From: NAK19 sp034434515
GTDB taxonomy: Bacteria > Chloroflexota > Anaerolineae > Anaerolineales > UBA4823
Direction: 5' to 3'
Assembly: GCA_034434515.1 (NCBI GenBank)
Contig: DAOTZA010000074.1
Coordinates: forward strand, 1-58,472
DNA length: 58,472 nucleotides
The notes under the pieces are model-generated. The model was not told the origin of the DNA. It searched no databases and saw nothing but the letters and a program-made list of their open reading frames with translations. The position numbers were made by a program, and so were the translations under genes. This document shows, piece after piece, positions 16,740-25,588 of this stretch. How positions within the stretch are numbered: the first letter of the stretch is position 1; every line of letters starts with the position of its first letter.

Positions 16740-16758
16740 GGCCTAGTCACGATAAGGT

Positions 16759-16767
16759 ATTATAACA
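16759..16767 (-). promoter_or_regulatory. Extended -10 promoter of rpsO-pnp
   Basis: On the minus strand the sequence reads TGTTATAAT, a perfect -10 with the TGN extension and no clear -35. The predicted transcription start is near 16752. Confidence 0.6.
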
Positions 16768-16824
16768 TAAAACTGTCCTGATTAATCCTGCTTTAAACGT
16801 ATTCATATCCGATTTGAGGTCATT

Positions 16825-17622
16825 TTAGCGCTTGACCAGGGCACTGAGATCCTTTTGCAATTCAATGGGAAAAGCATGCAAACAGGATTTGATCAATTTT
16901 TTTACATCCGCTGAGGGATTTTCGATTAACGTGGTATGCATTAGATAAGCCATCTCTTTGGGTGATTTTGCGATCAAGTTGTTACAAATCGAGACGATAT
17001 CCGCATAAATTTGAGCAGGACAACGATTGAGATAGGGAGAAATTACCTTGAATAGGAGGGGAAGGTCACTAAATGAGATTGAAAGACTGATTTGATCCAG
17101 AACGAAAAAGCCAAACCTGCGGACGTTGATACGTTCGTCAACAATCCATTTTTGAGCCTGATTAATTAGGGTTGCTGGTAGTTTTGTCCGAAATGGGTTC
17201 GTCACATGTTTTGCGATGGATTCGATAAACTCGTTGTGGACGCAGGTTGATACCCATTGTTCAGCAATTTTAAACAGTTCTTTTTCCATCTCTATAGGAA
17301 GATTTTCTAAGATAGAAATTGCCAAGTCTTTACACTCTTGAATGGGTAGTTCCCACAATTCCTTTGCAATTGCGAGGGCTTGCTCTGGCTGTGATTGGCT
17401 TATGGAAGCAAGTTCCCTTTTTAAAGCCCGGATGAGGGGTTGAGGTACATGGTAACTCCGTAACGACGAGGGTAAGGTTACCATTTCACCGGGACGATAA
17501 GTGTGGTCAGAATAACTCTCCAATAAGTTTTTGATAGCAGTAATGAAAAGTTCAACATTGGATTGTTTGGCAAAACAGAGCTGAATTTGTTGCTGGAGTC
17601 GAGAGGGGTCGATGACTGGCAT
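16825..17622 (-). CDS. AlkD-like HEAT-repeat protein, DNA alkylation repair family
   Basis: The 265-residue helical protein resembles the AlkD superfamily, made of HEAT-like helix pairs, whose members remove alkylated bases from DNA. Supporting segments are AIAKELWELPIQECKDLAIS, WVSTCVHNEFIESIAK and WIVDERINVRRFGFFVLDQI, in the order Trp/Glu, Trp, Arg-rich seen in that family. The match is from pattern recognition, and substrate or activity cannot be stated. It starts 6 bases after the mazG stop and is probably co-transcribed with it. Confidence 0.6.
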   Translation of the reverse strand: MPVIDPSRLQQQIQLCFAKQSNVELFITAIKNLLESYSDHTYRPGEMVTLPSSLRSYHVPQPLIRALKRELASISQSQPEQALAIAKELWELPIQECKDLAISILENLPIEMEKELFKIAEQWVSTCVHNEFIESIAKHVTNPFRTKLPATLINQAQKWIVDERINVRRFGFFVLDQISLSISFSDLPLLFKVISPYLNRCPAQIYADIVSICNNLIAKSPKEMAYLMHTTLIENPSADVKKLIKSCLHAFPIELQKDLSALVKR

Positions 17623-17628
17623 GGTAGT

Positions 17629-17928
17629 CTATTTCCAGGTCCTCTGATAATTCTTATTCAACTTCTCTAAAGTAGCTTTCTCGAGATCGATATCGGACAG
17701 CGAGGAAATTTGCAATAAATAGAGAAGCACATCCGCAAGTTCTTCGGCGAGTTTATCCCGATTAGATGGGTTTTCTTGCCATTGAAATTGCTCAAGAACC
17801 TCACAGGCTTCTAGGACTAAAGAAATTGCAAGATTTTTGAGTGTCTGAGGGCGAGAGCTATTTTGTTCGTACCAGCCCTTGGATTCAACAAAACGGTGCA
17901 TTTGTTGGGTAAGTTCTCTAATTTCCAT
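17629..17928 (-). CDS. MazG-like nucleotide pyrophosphohydrolase
   Basis: Small all-alpha NTP pyrophosphohydrolase (99 residues) of the MazG/dCTPase type that removes non-canonical or excess dNTPs. The metal-binding pattern is visible as EACEVLEQFQW followed by EELADVLLYLL. The start is set at the ATG at 17928 (MEIRELTQQMHRFV), because a consensus promoter ends 7 bases before it; longer frames would start upstream of the promoter. There is no Shine-Dalgarno sequence, so translation is probably leaderless. It forms a short operon with the AlkD-like gene. Confidence 0.85.
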   Translation of the reverse strand: MEIRELTQQMHRFVESKGWYEQNSSRPQTLKNLAISLVLEACEVLEQFQWQENPSNRDKLAEELADVLLYLLQISSLSDIDLEKATLEKLNKNYQRTWK

Positions 17929-17935
17929 AAGATGG

Positions 17936-17964
17936 ATTATATGGTTGTTGGATTGAGACGTCAA
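17936..17964 (-). promoter_or_regulatory. Promoter of mazG-alkD, leaderless configuration
   Basis: On the minus strand TTGACG, a 17-base spacer and TATAAT, followed by 7 bases and then the mazG ATG. The transcription start is predicted on or next to the A of the start codon. Confidence 0.8.
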
Positions 17965-18057
17965 TTCTAACCCAGAGGTTATTTCCATTTATGGATATTC
18001 AGAAATGATGATTCCAATAGCGACCTGATAAAAGGATCAGCGCATCAATTGGGTGCG

Positions 18058-18066
18058 TGTTATACT
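18058..18066 (+). promoter_or_regulatory. Extended -10 promoter, leaderless configuration
   Basis: TGTTATACT (TGN plus TATACT) at 18058-18066, then 8 bases, then the ATG at 18075. No -35 consensus and no ribosome binding site are visible. Confidence 0.7.
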
Positions 18067-18074
18067 CTAACATC

Positions 18075-20714
18075 ATGCGAATAATCCTGACCCATGAAGT
18101 AGCTGATTTTGATGCTATTGCATCTTTGTTGGGAGCATATTTTCTAGATCCCAATAGCATTCCGGTATTACCTCGCAAAATCAATCGGAATGTACGTGGC
18201 TTCTTGACGTTATATGGCGCCGAGTTACCCTTTGTGGAGTTGCGAGATTTGCCTTTGGAGGCAATTGAAACCATTACCCTGGTGGACACGCAAACGATGA
18301 CAACGCTAAAAGGGGTAACATCGCAAACAAAGGTGCGTGTGATCGACCATCATCCCTTAAGGGAAGATATTCCGACAGACTGGAATATTACCCTATCGGC
18401 TACAGGAGCGAATACCACTCTCTTAATTGAGTTGATTCGCGGTCAAGAAATTACTTTTACGCCAGTGCAGGCGACGCTGTTATTACTGGGCATTTATGAA
18501 GATACAGGGGCACTGACATACACTCGCACAACGCCGCGTGATTTGCAAGCTGCTGCCTTTCTACTTGAGCAAGGTGCGAGCCTGTCCGTTCTGGCAAACT
18601 TTTTATTTCATCCACTTTCGGATGACCAGATGAAGATTTTTCATCAGTTGCAGTCAAATTATCAAACTGTAAATATTCATGGACACCGGATTGTCCTTGC
18701 AAAAGCCGAAATTGGGAACCTGGAGGCAGAACTTTCTTCAATTGCGCATAAGTTACGTGATGTTCTAGAACCGGATGCCTTGTTTGTCCTTGTTCAAACG
18801 AAGAGCGGAATACAGATGATTGCCCGATCAACCAATGATGATATTGATGTTGCAAAGGTTGCTCAAAAATTTGGAGGAGGCGGCCACGAGCGCGCGGCTG
18901 CCGGTTTGGTTCGAGATCGATCGATGGCAGCTTTAGAGACCGAACTGGTTGAATACCTTAAAGAGATTGTCACTCCAGCGATTGTTGTTGCTCAAATTCT
19001 ATCTCGTGACCCTCAACTTGTTCCGCCTGAAATGGGAGTACATGAAATTGCTTCTCTCATGCAGAAATATGGACACGAAGGTTATCCTGTCGTTGAAAAC
19101 GGCCAAGTCATCGGTCTGGTAACTCGTCGAGCAGTTGATCGAGCCATTGCTCATAAATTGAATTTGACTGCCAGACAAATCATGGAGGCCGGGCAGGTGA
19201 CGGTATCTCCACACGAATCCCTCGAAACCGTTCAGGCTTTGATGACTGTCAGTGGCTGGGGGCAAATACCGGTTGTAAGCAATGATGGCAAGATTATTGG
19301 CATTGTAACCCGGACGGATGTCATTAAAGCGCTCCCGGTGGGCGGTCGTTTACCTTCTAGAGTTAATCTTGCCAATCGTTTGGAGAAGATCTTACCGCCA
19401 GCTCAGGTGATTTTGATTAAGCTGGTATCTCAAATTGCTTTGGAAAATCGTTTAGCCCTCTATATTGTGGGTGGGTTTGTGCGAGATTTGCTTCTGGAAA
19501 AACCCAGTATGGATTTTGATCTGGTTGTCGAAGGGGATGCTATCGCGCTTGCGAAAGCTCTGCGCTCTCGATTTGGAGGTAGGGTAACGAAACATGATCG
19601 CTTTCGAACGGCAAAGTGGTTTATTGATAAAAATCACCCCAGGCTCATCAAGGAGTATCAAGAATTTTTTGAAGGTGGAGAAGCAACCTTACTCTTAGAG
19701 GAACTTCCTGCAACGCTGGATTTTGTTACTGCCAGGACGGAGTTTTATACCCATCCAACTGCGTTGCCCATGGTTGAGCCCAGTAGTATAAAATTGGATT
19801 TACACCGCAGGGATTTCACGATTAATACCCTTGCGATTCGCTTAGATGGCACACACTATGGAGAACTACATGATTATTGGGGAGGCTTGAGCGATCTGAG
19901 ACGAGGTTTGATTCGGGTTTTGCATTCGCTCTCGTTTGTTGATGACCCAACGCGGATCTTGCGGGCTATTCGCTTTGAGCAAAGATTTCATTTCCGGATC
20001 GAAGAACGCACCCTTCAACTTATTATCGACGCCCGAAATCTGCTCTCAAGGGTGTCGGGTGATCGCATTCGCCATGAGCTTGACTTGATATTTGTTGAAG
20101 AGCGAGTTTTGGCTATGCTCGACCGCCTTCAGGAATTGGGTATTTTCGAATATATCCATCCTGAATTATGCTGGGATGAATGGATCAGGGAACGCAGTCG
20201 TCGTTTATGGCTCATTGACCCGCTAGAGTTTGGTATTGATCTGGAGCCTGTGGATGCTGTTGCCCGCCGAGATCTTTTTTACCTTTTCTTATTATGCCGC
20301 TTGGATGAAAATAGTCTACATACAATTCTTGAACGCCTGAAACTGCCTTCATCCTTAAGAAAAAAAGTACGAGACGCAAATCGCTTATGGGCAATCAAAG
20401 ACCAGTTTTCACAGATGGATCAATTGACTGCTGTCGCTCAATTTGATGGAGTTGATCCCACTGTTGCCTATGGATTAGGGCTTATGGAGGATGAAGATAG
20501 CAAAATGGTACCTCTGATCAAGTTCTATTTTACAAAATGGATCAAAACCAAATGTTATACCGATGGTCGCTTGCTAAAACAAATGGGGATTTCTCCAGGC
20601 CCATTATACCGGCAGATATTGAATGAGCTTAAATTAGCCTGGATTGAAGGACGCATAAAGAGCGAACAGGAAGAAATGGAATTATTGAGCGAAATGATCA
20701 AATCGGTTGTTTGA
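18075..20714 (+). CDS. DHH phosphoesterase - CBS pair - CCA tRNA nucleotidyltransferase fusion
   Basis: A multidomain protein of 879 residues. N-terminal DHH and DHHA1 domains (VADFDA, IDHHPL at about 95, GGGGHERAAAG at about 270) resemble NrnA/RecJ-type phosphoesterases. Two CBS domains follow (about 300-425, GYPVVENGQVIGLVTRR and GQIPVVSNDGKIIGIVTRTD). The C-terminal half is a class II CCA or A-adding enzyme (YIVGGFVRDLLL, DFDLVVEG, RRDFTINTLAIRLDG, DDPTRILRAIRF). It probably adds or repairs tRNA 3' ends, with the DHH part perhaps processing RNA; this architecture is known from Aquifex and Chloroflexi-type genomes. The ATG at 18075 is chosen because MRIILTHEVADFDA is the domain's own beginning and the -10 box is 8 bases upstream. 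Confidence 0.9.
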   Translation: MRIILTHEVADFDAIASLLGAYFLDPNSIPVLPRKINRNVRGFLTLYGAELPFVELRDLPLEAIETITLVDTQTMTTLKGVTSQTKVRVIDHHPLREDIPTDWNITLSATGANTTLLIELIRGQEITFTPVQATLLLLGIYEDTGALTYTRTTPRDLQAAAFLLEQGASLSVLANFLFHPLSDDQMKIFHQLQSNYQTVNIHGHRIVLAKAEIGNLEAELSSIAHKLRDVLEPDALFVLVQTKSGIQMIARSTNDDIDVAKVAQKFGGGGHERAAAGLVRDRSMAALETELVEYLKEIVTPAIVVAQILSRDPQLVPPEMGVHEIASLMQKYGHEGYPVVENGQVIGLVTRRAVDRAIAHKLNLTARQIMEAGQVTVSPHESLETVQALMTVSGWGQIPVVSNDGKIIGIVTRTDVIKALPVGGRLPSRVNLANRLEKILPPAQVILIKLVSQIALENRLALYIVGGFVRDLLLEKPSMDFDLVVEGDAIALAKALRSRFGGRVTKHDRFRTAKWFIDKNHPRLIKEYQEFFEGGEATLLLEELPATLDFVTARTEFYTHPTALPMVEPSSIKLDLHRRDFTINTLAIRLDGTHYGELHDYWGGLSDLRRGLIRVLHSLSFVDDPTRILRAIRFEQRFHFRIEERTLQLIIDARNLLSRVSGDRIRHELDLIFVEERVLAMLDRLQELGIFEYIHPELCWDEWIRERSRRLWLIDPLEFGIDLEPVDAVARRDLFYLFLLCRLDENSLHTILERLKLPSSLRKKVRDANRLWAIKDQFSQMDQLTAVAQFDGVDPTVAYGLGLMEDEDSKMVPLIKFYFTKWIKTKCYTDGRLLKQMGISPGPLYRQILNELKLAWIEGRIKSEQEEMELLSEMIKSVV

Positions 20715-20718
20715 AATT

Positions 20719-21240
20719 ATGAATCAGAATGGTGTTATTCGCCTGCTTCGAATCTCCGATTTGCCTGCACTTGAATGGGGTGGAGAATATATCCATTTTC
20801 GCCGGGTTTATCGAGAAGTCTACGAGCAATATCGGATTGGTCGCACCTTACCATGGGTCATCGATACGCCAACCGATGGGATCATCGGTCAGTTATTTGT
20901 CCAGCTTGACAGCCAAAACAAGCGTTTGGCGGATGGATTTTTGAGAGCTTATCTGTTTTCCTTTCGGGTTAAGCCTGAATTCCAACGAAAAGGCTGGGGA
21001 ACGAAATTATTAAGTTACGTCGAGTTGGTTTTATTAGAGCAAGGATTCCAGTGGACAACATTGAGAGTATCGAAGGATAATGACCTTGCGCGTCAATTTT
21101 ATGAACATCGAGGATATTCTATTGTGGCAGAAGAGCAAGGGGAATGGAGGTATGTCGATCATCTGGGCATTGCACAGGCAGTGGTCGATCCGTCGTACCG
21201 AATGGAGAAATGCATAATGAAAGAAAAATCCCCTTGCTAA
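20719..21240 (+). CDS. GNAT-family N-acetyltransferase
   Basis: A 173-residue acetyl-CoA-dependent acyltransferase of unknown substrate. Motif A is visible as VKPEFQRKGWGTKLLSYVE (the Q/RxxGxG/A pyrophosphate loop), and motif B as ARQFYEHRGYSIVAEE. It starts 4 bases after the stop of the CCA fusion gene and probably shares its transcript. There is no clear Shine-Dalgarno sequence before the ATG at 20719. The nusA promoter overlaps its last codons. Confidence 0.85.
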   Translation: MNQNGVIRLLRISDLPALEWGGEYIHFRRVYREVYEQYRIGRTLPWVIDTPTDGIIGQLFVQLDSQNKRLADGFLRAYLFSFRVKPEFQRKGWGTKLLSYVELVLLEQGFQWTTLRVSKDNDLARQFYEHRGYSIVAEEQGEWRYVDHLGIAQAVVDPSYRMEKCIMKEKSPC

Positions 21241-21262
21241 AGCTGACATATCATGGTAAAAT
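21234..21262 (+). promoter_or_regulatory. Promoter of the nusA operon
   Basis: TTGCTA (21234-21239), a 17-base spacer and TAAAAT (21257-21262). The predicted start near 21269 gives a leader of about 110 bases rich in hairpins. Confidence 0.65.
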
Positions 21263-21267
21263 ATCGT

Positions 21268-21323
21268 CGCTCGTTAGCGGGTTATGAACCGTTGTTGCTG
21301 AAAAGTGGGTGCCCCCCACTTTT
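21268..21323 (+). promoter_or_regulatory. Structured leader of nusA with three hairpins
   Basis: Three successive stems occur before nusA: CGCT/AGCG (21268-21279), GGTT/AACC (21280-21290) and a perfect 9-bp stem AAAAGTGGG/CCCACTTTT (21301-21309 with 21315-21323, 5-base loop). The last stem is terminator-like but is followed by CTTCTTG rather than a U tract. NusA is itself a terminator and pausing factor, so attenuation of its own operon is possible. Confidence 0.5.
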
Positions 21324-21378
21324 CTTCTTGTAATCAAGGAGACAGGTTTTTGGTTGTCATTATGGAGTACGGAAAGAA

Positions 21379-23376
21379 ATGAAGAATGAGTTTGTTTTGG
21401 CTTTCAATGAGCTTTTGGAAGAGAAACAATTACCCAAAGATATTATTATGGGCGCATTGGAATATGCGATGGTTTCGGCATACCGCAAAGCCGAAAACGC
21501 CTCGAATGCTCAACACATTGAAGCCAAGATTGACTTACAGACGGGGCGTGTTACGATCTACGCTGAAAAGGAAATCGTAGAGACGGTGCAAGATCCCCGT
21601 ACGGAGGTCTCTTTAGAGGAAGCACTGAAGATCGATCCGAATGCCAAGATTGGGGGGATGATCGTTGTTGATAGCACGCCAAAGGATTTTGGTCGGGTTG
21701 CAGCGCAAACGGCGCGTCAGGTGATTCAGCAAAGGATTAGAGAGGCTGAACGTGAAGCCCAATTACAATACTTCAAGCGTCAGGTAGGGGAGATTGTGAG
21801 CGGGATGATTCAGGCCATAACCCCGAACGGCTTGACTTTGGGTTTAGAGATGAAAGCCGAGGGAATCATGCCCCGTAAGGAAATGATCCCAGGCGAACGC
21901 CATCGTGTCCATGAGCGCATCCGCGCCTTGTTATTGGAGGTAAAGGACAGCAGCAAAGGCCCGCAAATCATTCTTTCGCGAGCTCACCGCAATTTCTTGC
22001 GAAGATTGCTGGAAAACGAAGTCCCCGAGATCTACCATGGAATGGTTGAGATTCGATCGATAGCTCGAGAGCCTGGACAAAGATCGAAGGTTGCTGTAGC
22101 AGCCTTGCAGGCAGGAGTTGATCCGGTTGGGGCATGTGTAGGAATGCGAGGTGTGCGTATTCAGGCAATTGTCCGGGAATTAAACGATGAAAAAATTGAT
22201 GTGATTGAATGGAATCCGGATCCGGCGATATATATTGCCAAAGCTTTGAGCCCTGCCAGGGTTACCGGTGTGTATCTGAGCAATCGTGGAAAAGGGACGA
22301 AGACGGCAACTGTTGTGGTACCTGAAGATCAACTGAGCCTTGCGATTGGTCGCGATGGCCAAAACGCTCGGTTAGCAGCTCGATTGACTTCTTGGCGGAT
22401 TGATATCAAAAGCCTGCCAGAAGCTGCTATCGATGCTTTAAACAAAATCCAAAAAGAGCCAGAATATGCCACCTTTGCAGAACTGGAGAAAGATGTCATT
22501 CCGCAAATTCAGCAAATTCTGAACAAAAAAGCAGAAGGTAGGCCGGTTACTCCAGAAGAATACCAACTGATGAGCCAGTTTGTCGATCGAGTAGAGCGAG
22601 GTATCCTGAGACAACGAGAAGGGGTTCTACGTGCAGAAGAAGAAAAACAGATTATTGCGGCAGCAAACATTCCGGATGAAGCTTTTGAGATCCCATTAGA
22701 AGATATTGGCTTACCGCTTCGTTACACAACGCTACTAAACGGCGCCGGTTTTCTCTCGGTTGGCGATTTGATGCTACAACTCAAGCTCGACCCGAACAAG
22801 ATTTTAGCCTTGGAAGGAATTGGCGCCAAAGCCATGGCTGCAATTGAGCAAGCGTTGGCAAATTTCTCCTTGCCAAAGACTGAAACCACTGAACAAGAAA
22901 TGGTTGAGGAAGAGCCCGCGACATTAGAAGAAAGGGTTGAGGATCAGGAACCGGCTGAGCAAATTCCAGAAGTTGTAGAGTTTGCACAAGAAGTGTCACA
23001 AGCCGAGATCGGTGAGGAGGAAGAAAGTACGCAACCTGCTTTGGTACAACCAGACGGGGAAGCAGAAACTGCTGAACCAGTGGTGACTGAAATCCCTTTG
23101 GATGAAGAAAAAGAAATCGGGCAAGAAGAAGAAACTCCACAGGAAACTGAGGAACCAACCTTAGAGGAAATATTCAAGTGGTCTCCCGATCAAATCGAAA
23201 TTGACTACACCTTGGTTACCGAAGATGACGAAGAAGAGTCTGAATCTGATAAGAAAAAGAAGAAAAAGAAGAAGAAATATGTAGAATATGAATATGATCC
23301 TGACCAGGCTGCTACAGTCGCCAAGAAAAAACGAAAGCGCGGCGGCGCAGACTGGGATGATGAATGGAATCTCTGA
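21379..23376 (+). CDS. nusA: Transcription termination/antitermination factor NusA
   Basis: RNA polymerase-associated elongation factor. The 665-residue product has the NusA N-domain (1-130), an S1 domain (about 135-200, GEIVSGMIQAITPNGLTLGL), KH domains (VDPVGACVGMRGVRIQAIV and LSLAIGRDGQNARLAARLT), and a helix-hairpin-helix-like C-terminal repeat (LEGIGAKAMAAIEQAL). Beyond this is an unusual tail of about 165 residues: a Glu-rich acidic segment, then a nine-lysine run (coding 23251-23277) and a KKKRKR cluster. The ATG at 21379 follows GGAAAG. rimP, the usual upstream partner, is absent. Confidence 0.95.
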   Translation: MKNEFVLAFNELLEEKQLPKDIIMGALEYAMVSAYRKAENASNAQHIEAKIDLQTGRVTIYAEKEIVETVQDPRTEVSLEEALKIDPNAKIGGMIVVDSTPKDFGRVAAQTARQVIQQRIREAEREAQLQYFKRQVGEIVSGMIQAITPNGLTLGLEMKAEGIMPRKEMIPGERHRVHERIRALLLEVKDSSKGPQIILSRAHRNFLRRLLENEVPEIYHGMVEIRSIAREPGQRSKVAVAALQAGVDPVGACVGMRGVRIQAIVRELNDEKIDVIEWNPDPAIYIAKALSPARVTGVYLSNRGKGTKTATVVVPEDQLSLAIGRDGQNARLAARLTSWRIDIKSLPEAAIDALNKIQKEPEYATFAELEKDVIPQIQQILNKKAEGRPVTPEEYQLMSQFVDRVERGILRQREGVLRAEEEKQIIAAANIPDEAFEIPLEDIGLPLRYTTLLNGAGFLSVGDLMLQLKLDPNKILALEGIGAKAMAAIEQALANFSLPKTETTEQEMVEEEPATLEERVEDQEPAEQIPEVVEFAQEVSQAEIGEEEESTQPALVQPDGEAETAEPVVTEIPLDEEKEIGQEEETPQETEEPTLEEIFKWSPDQIEIDYTLVTEDDEEESESDKKKKKKKKKYVEYEYDPDQAATVAKKKRKRGGADWDDEWNL

Positions 23377-23675
23377 CTAAACCAGAAACCATGATGACAA
23401 AAAAACCTTCCAAACCTAAACATATCCCGTATCGAACATGTGTGGGTTGTCGGGAGGTACAACCGAAAAGAACCTTGATTCGTATTGTGAGAGGACCAGA
23501 TGGCGTCGAAGTGGACTTGAGCGGAAAAAAGCCGGGACGCGGAGCGTATCTTCATGATCAGAAATCTTGTTGGGAGAACGCCCTAAAAGGTAGCCTGGTG
23601 AAAGCTTTGAAAGTCCAATTAACGGCAGAAGAGCAAGAAAAATTGCTGGCGTTTGCGAGATCTTTGCCTCAATAA
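23364..23675 (+). CDS. ylxR: YlxR-family RNA-binding protein
   Basis: Small basic protein (103 residues from ATG 23364) typically encoded between nusA and infB. Signature: RTCVGCREVQPKRTLIRIVR, then GRGAYLHDQKSCWENALK. The start at 23364 overlaps the end of nusA by 13 bases, implying translational coupling; an ATG at 23391 or 23394 would give the more common length but has no visible binding site. It is thought to bind RNA and influence transcription; its precise role is not settled. Confidence 0.9.
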   Translation: MESLTKPETMMTKKPSKPKHIPYRTCVGCREVQPKRTLIRIVRGPDGVEVDLSGKKPGRGAYLHDQKSCWENALKGSLVKALKVQLTAEEQEKLLAFARSLPQ

Positions 23676-23768
23676 TAGAGAAAATGATCGAATAGATCAA
23701 GCTTATTTTCTAAAAATTTGCGCCTGCCTTCTCGCCGCGAGTCAGTGTCCTCTCAAAGGAGGTATGTT

Positions 23769-25577
23769 ATGAGCAATAATGGGCAGAGCGTAAAGCAAAT
23801 CGAATTGCCGGCCACCATTACCATACGAGACCTTGCAAAGGTTATCGATGCTAGCCCAATTGACATTATTAAGAAATTAATGGCAAATGGTGTCATGGCA
23901 AATATTAATCAGCAAATCGATTTCGATACAGCCGCAATTGTAGCGGCTGAGATGGGCTATGAAGCTACTCTGGAAGCGGATGAAAGTGAGAAAAAAGAAG
24001 ACTATGGGGAGATTCCGCTCTGGAGAAGAATCATTATGGCGGAGGACCCCAGCCAGCTTGTCAGGCGTCCCCCAGTTGTAACCATTTTGGGGCATGTTGA
24101 TCATGGGAAAACAACCTTATTGGATGCGATTCGGCACACCAATGTGGCGGAAGGAGAAGCAGGCGGCATAACTCAGCACATCGGCGCTTATCAGGTCGAG
24201 CATAACGGGCGGTTAATTACGTTTTTGGATACTCCAGGGCATGCGGCTTTTACAGCCATGAGGGCAAGAGGTGCGCAGGGAGCAGATCTGGTTGTGTTGG
24301 TTGTCGCTGCTGATGATGGCGTAATGCCCCAGACAAAAGAAGCAGCAGCTCACGCAAAAGCTGCTCATGTTCCGATTCTGGTGGCGATTAATAAGATTGA
24401 TAAACCAAACGCTGATATAGCCCGGGTAAAGCAACAACTGGCTGAAATCGGACTAGTCCCAGATGAGTGGGATGGGGATACGATTGTGGTACCTATCTCA
24501 GCCAAACAGAAAAAGGGACTAGATGATTTGCTGGAAGCAATTTTACTGATTGCGGATAACATGGCTATCCATGCTAATCCAAAAGGCAAAGTGATTGGTA
24601 CGGTTATTGAAGCGAAAGTCGATCGCGCGAAGGGAGTTTTAGCTACATTATTAGTTCAGAATGGTACTTTAGAAGTTGGTGATGTTGTCCTGGCCGGAAC
24701 TGCATATGGACGGATCAAAGCAATGTTCGATTTTAACGGCAAGAAAGTTCGCAAAGCGACCCCTTCAACTCCGGTATCTGTCATGGGGTTGAATGATGTT
24801 CCTCATGCAGGAGAAATGTTTGAAGTGGTGGAATCGGAGCGCGAAGCCCGAAATATAGTCATGGAACGCTTGCAGAGTTCTAAACAATCTGAAGCAGCGG
24901 TGAAAAAAGCGGTTTCATTAGAACAACTCTTCGACCGCTATAAATCTGGAGAAGTGCATGAATTACGCTTGATCGTTAAGGCAGATGTGCAAGGTTCTTT
25001 GGAACCGATCGTAAATTCGTTAAAGGAACTCAGCAAAGGTGAAATTGCGGTCAATATCCTTCACGCCGAAACGGGAAACATCAGCGAAAACGACGTCATG
25101 TTAGCGGCAGCATCTAATGCTGTCATCATTGGCTTTAATGTTCAAGCGGATGTAGCGGCGCGAAATATGGCGGAATCGGAAGGTGTATCTATCCGACTTT
25201 ATGATATTATATATCGCTTGACGGAAGACGTCGAAAAAGCCCTGAAGGGCATGTTAGAACCGGAGGAGAAGGAAAAAATCCTTGGCCATGCAGAAGTGCG
25301 AGCGATATTCCGCATCTCTAAAGTCGGTAATGTTGCAGGATGTTTTGTCCGGGACGGCGAAATTCGCCGCAATGCGCGTATTCGGGTGTTGAGAAATGGC
25401 GAAACCATCGGAGAGGGGGCAGTGGCGTCCTTGAAACATCTAACCGAAGATGTGCGAGAAGTAAAACAAGGGTTTGAATGCGGCATTGCAATCAAAGGTT
25501 TTGATGCTTTTCAAGTTGGAGATGTGCTTGAATGTTTCATTCTTGAAAAGGCACAGGCAAGTAAGGATGTGTTTTAA
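23769..25577 (+). CDS. infB: Translation initiation factor IF-2
   Basis: GTPase that places initiator tRNA on the 30S subunit. The 602-residue product has one IF2_N domain (RDLAKVIDASPIDIIKKLM), a G domain with G1 GHVDHGKTTLLDAI, G3 DTPGHAAF and G4 NKIDKP, and then the IF2 beta-barrel and C2 domains (RIFRISKVGNVAGCFVRDGE). The long variable N-terminus found in many bacteria is absent. The ATG at 23769 is preceded by AAAGGAGGT, the strongest Shine-Dalgarno sequence in the window; an upstream in-frame start is unlikely. Confidence 0.96.
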   Translation: MSNNGQSVKQIELPATITIRDLAKVIDASPIDIIKKLMANGVMANINQQIDFDTAAIVAAEMGYEATLEADESEKKEDYGEIPLWRRIIMAEDPSQLVRRPPVVTILGHVDHGKTTLLDAIRHTNVAEGEAGGITQHIGAYQVEHNGRLITFLDTPGHAAFTAMRARGAQGADLVVLVVAADDGVMPQTKEAAAHAKAAHVPILVAINKIDKPNADIARVKQQLAEIGLVPDEWDGDTIVVPISAKQKKGLDDLLEAILLIADNMAIHANPKGKVIGTVIEAKVDRAKGVLATLLVQNGTLEVGDVVLAGTAYGRIKAMFDFNGKKVRKATPSTPVSVMGLNDVPHAGEMFEVVESEREARNIVMERLQSSKQSEAAVKKAVSLEQLFDRYKSGEVHELRLIVKADVQGSLEPIVNSLKELSKGEIAVNILHAETGNISENDVMLAAASNAVIIGFNVQADVAARNMAESEGVSIRLYDIIYRLTEDVEKALKGMLEPEEKEKILGHAEVRAIFRISKVGNVAGCFVRDGEIRRNARIRVLRNGETIGEGAVASLKHLTEDVREVKQGFECGIAIKGFDAFQVGDVLECFILEKAQASKDVF

Positions 25578-25588
25578 GCGAGGGTAGC

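Noticed and set aside
23205..23555. Minus-strand ORF rich in Phe and Ser opposite the end of nusA
   Set aside because: It is the mirror of the poly-Lys and Glu-rich codons of nusA and has no ribosome binding site or recognisable domain.
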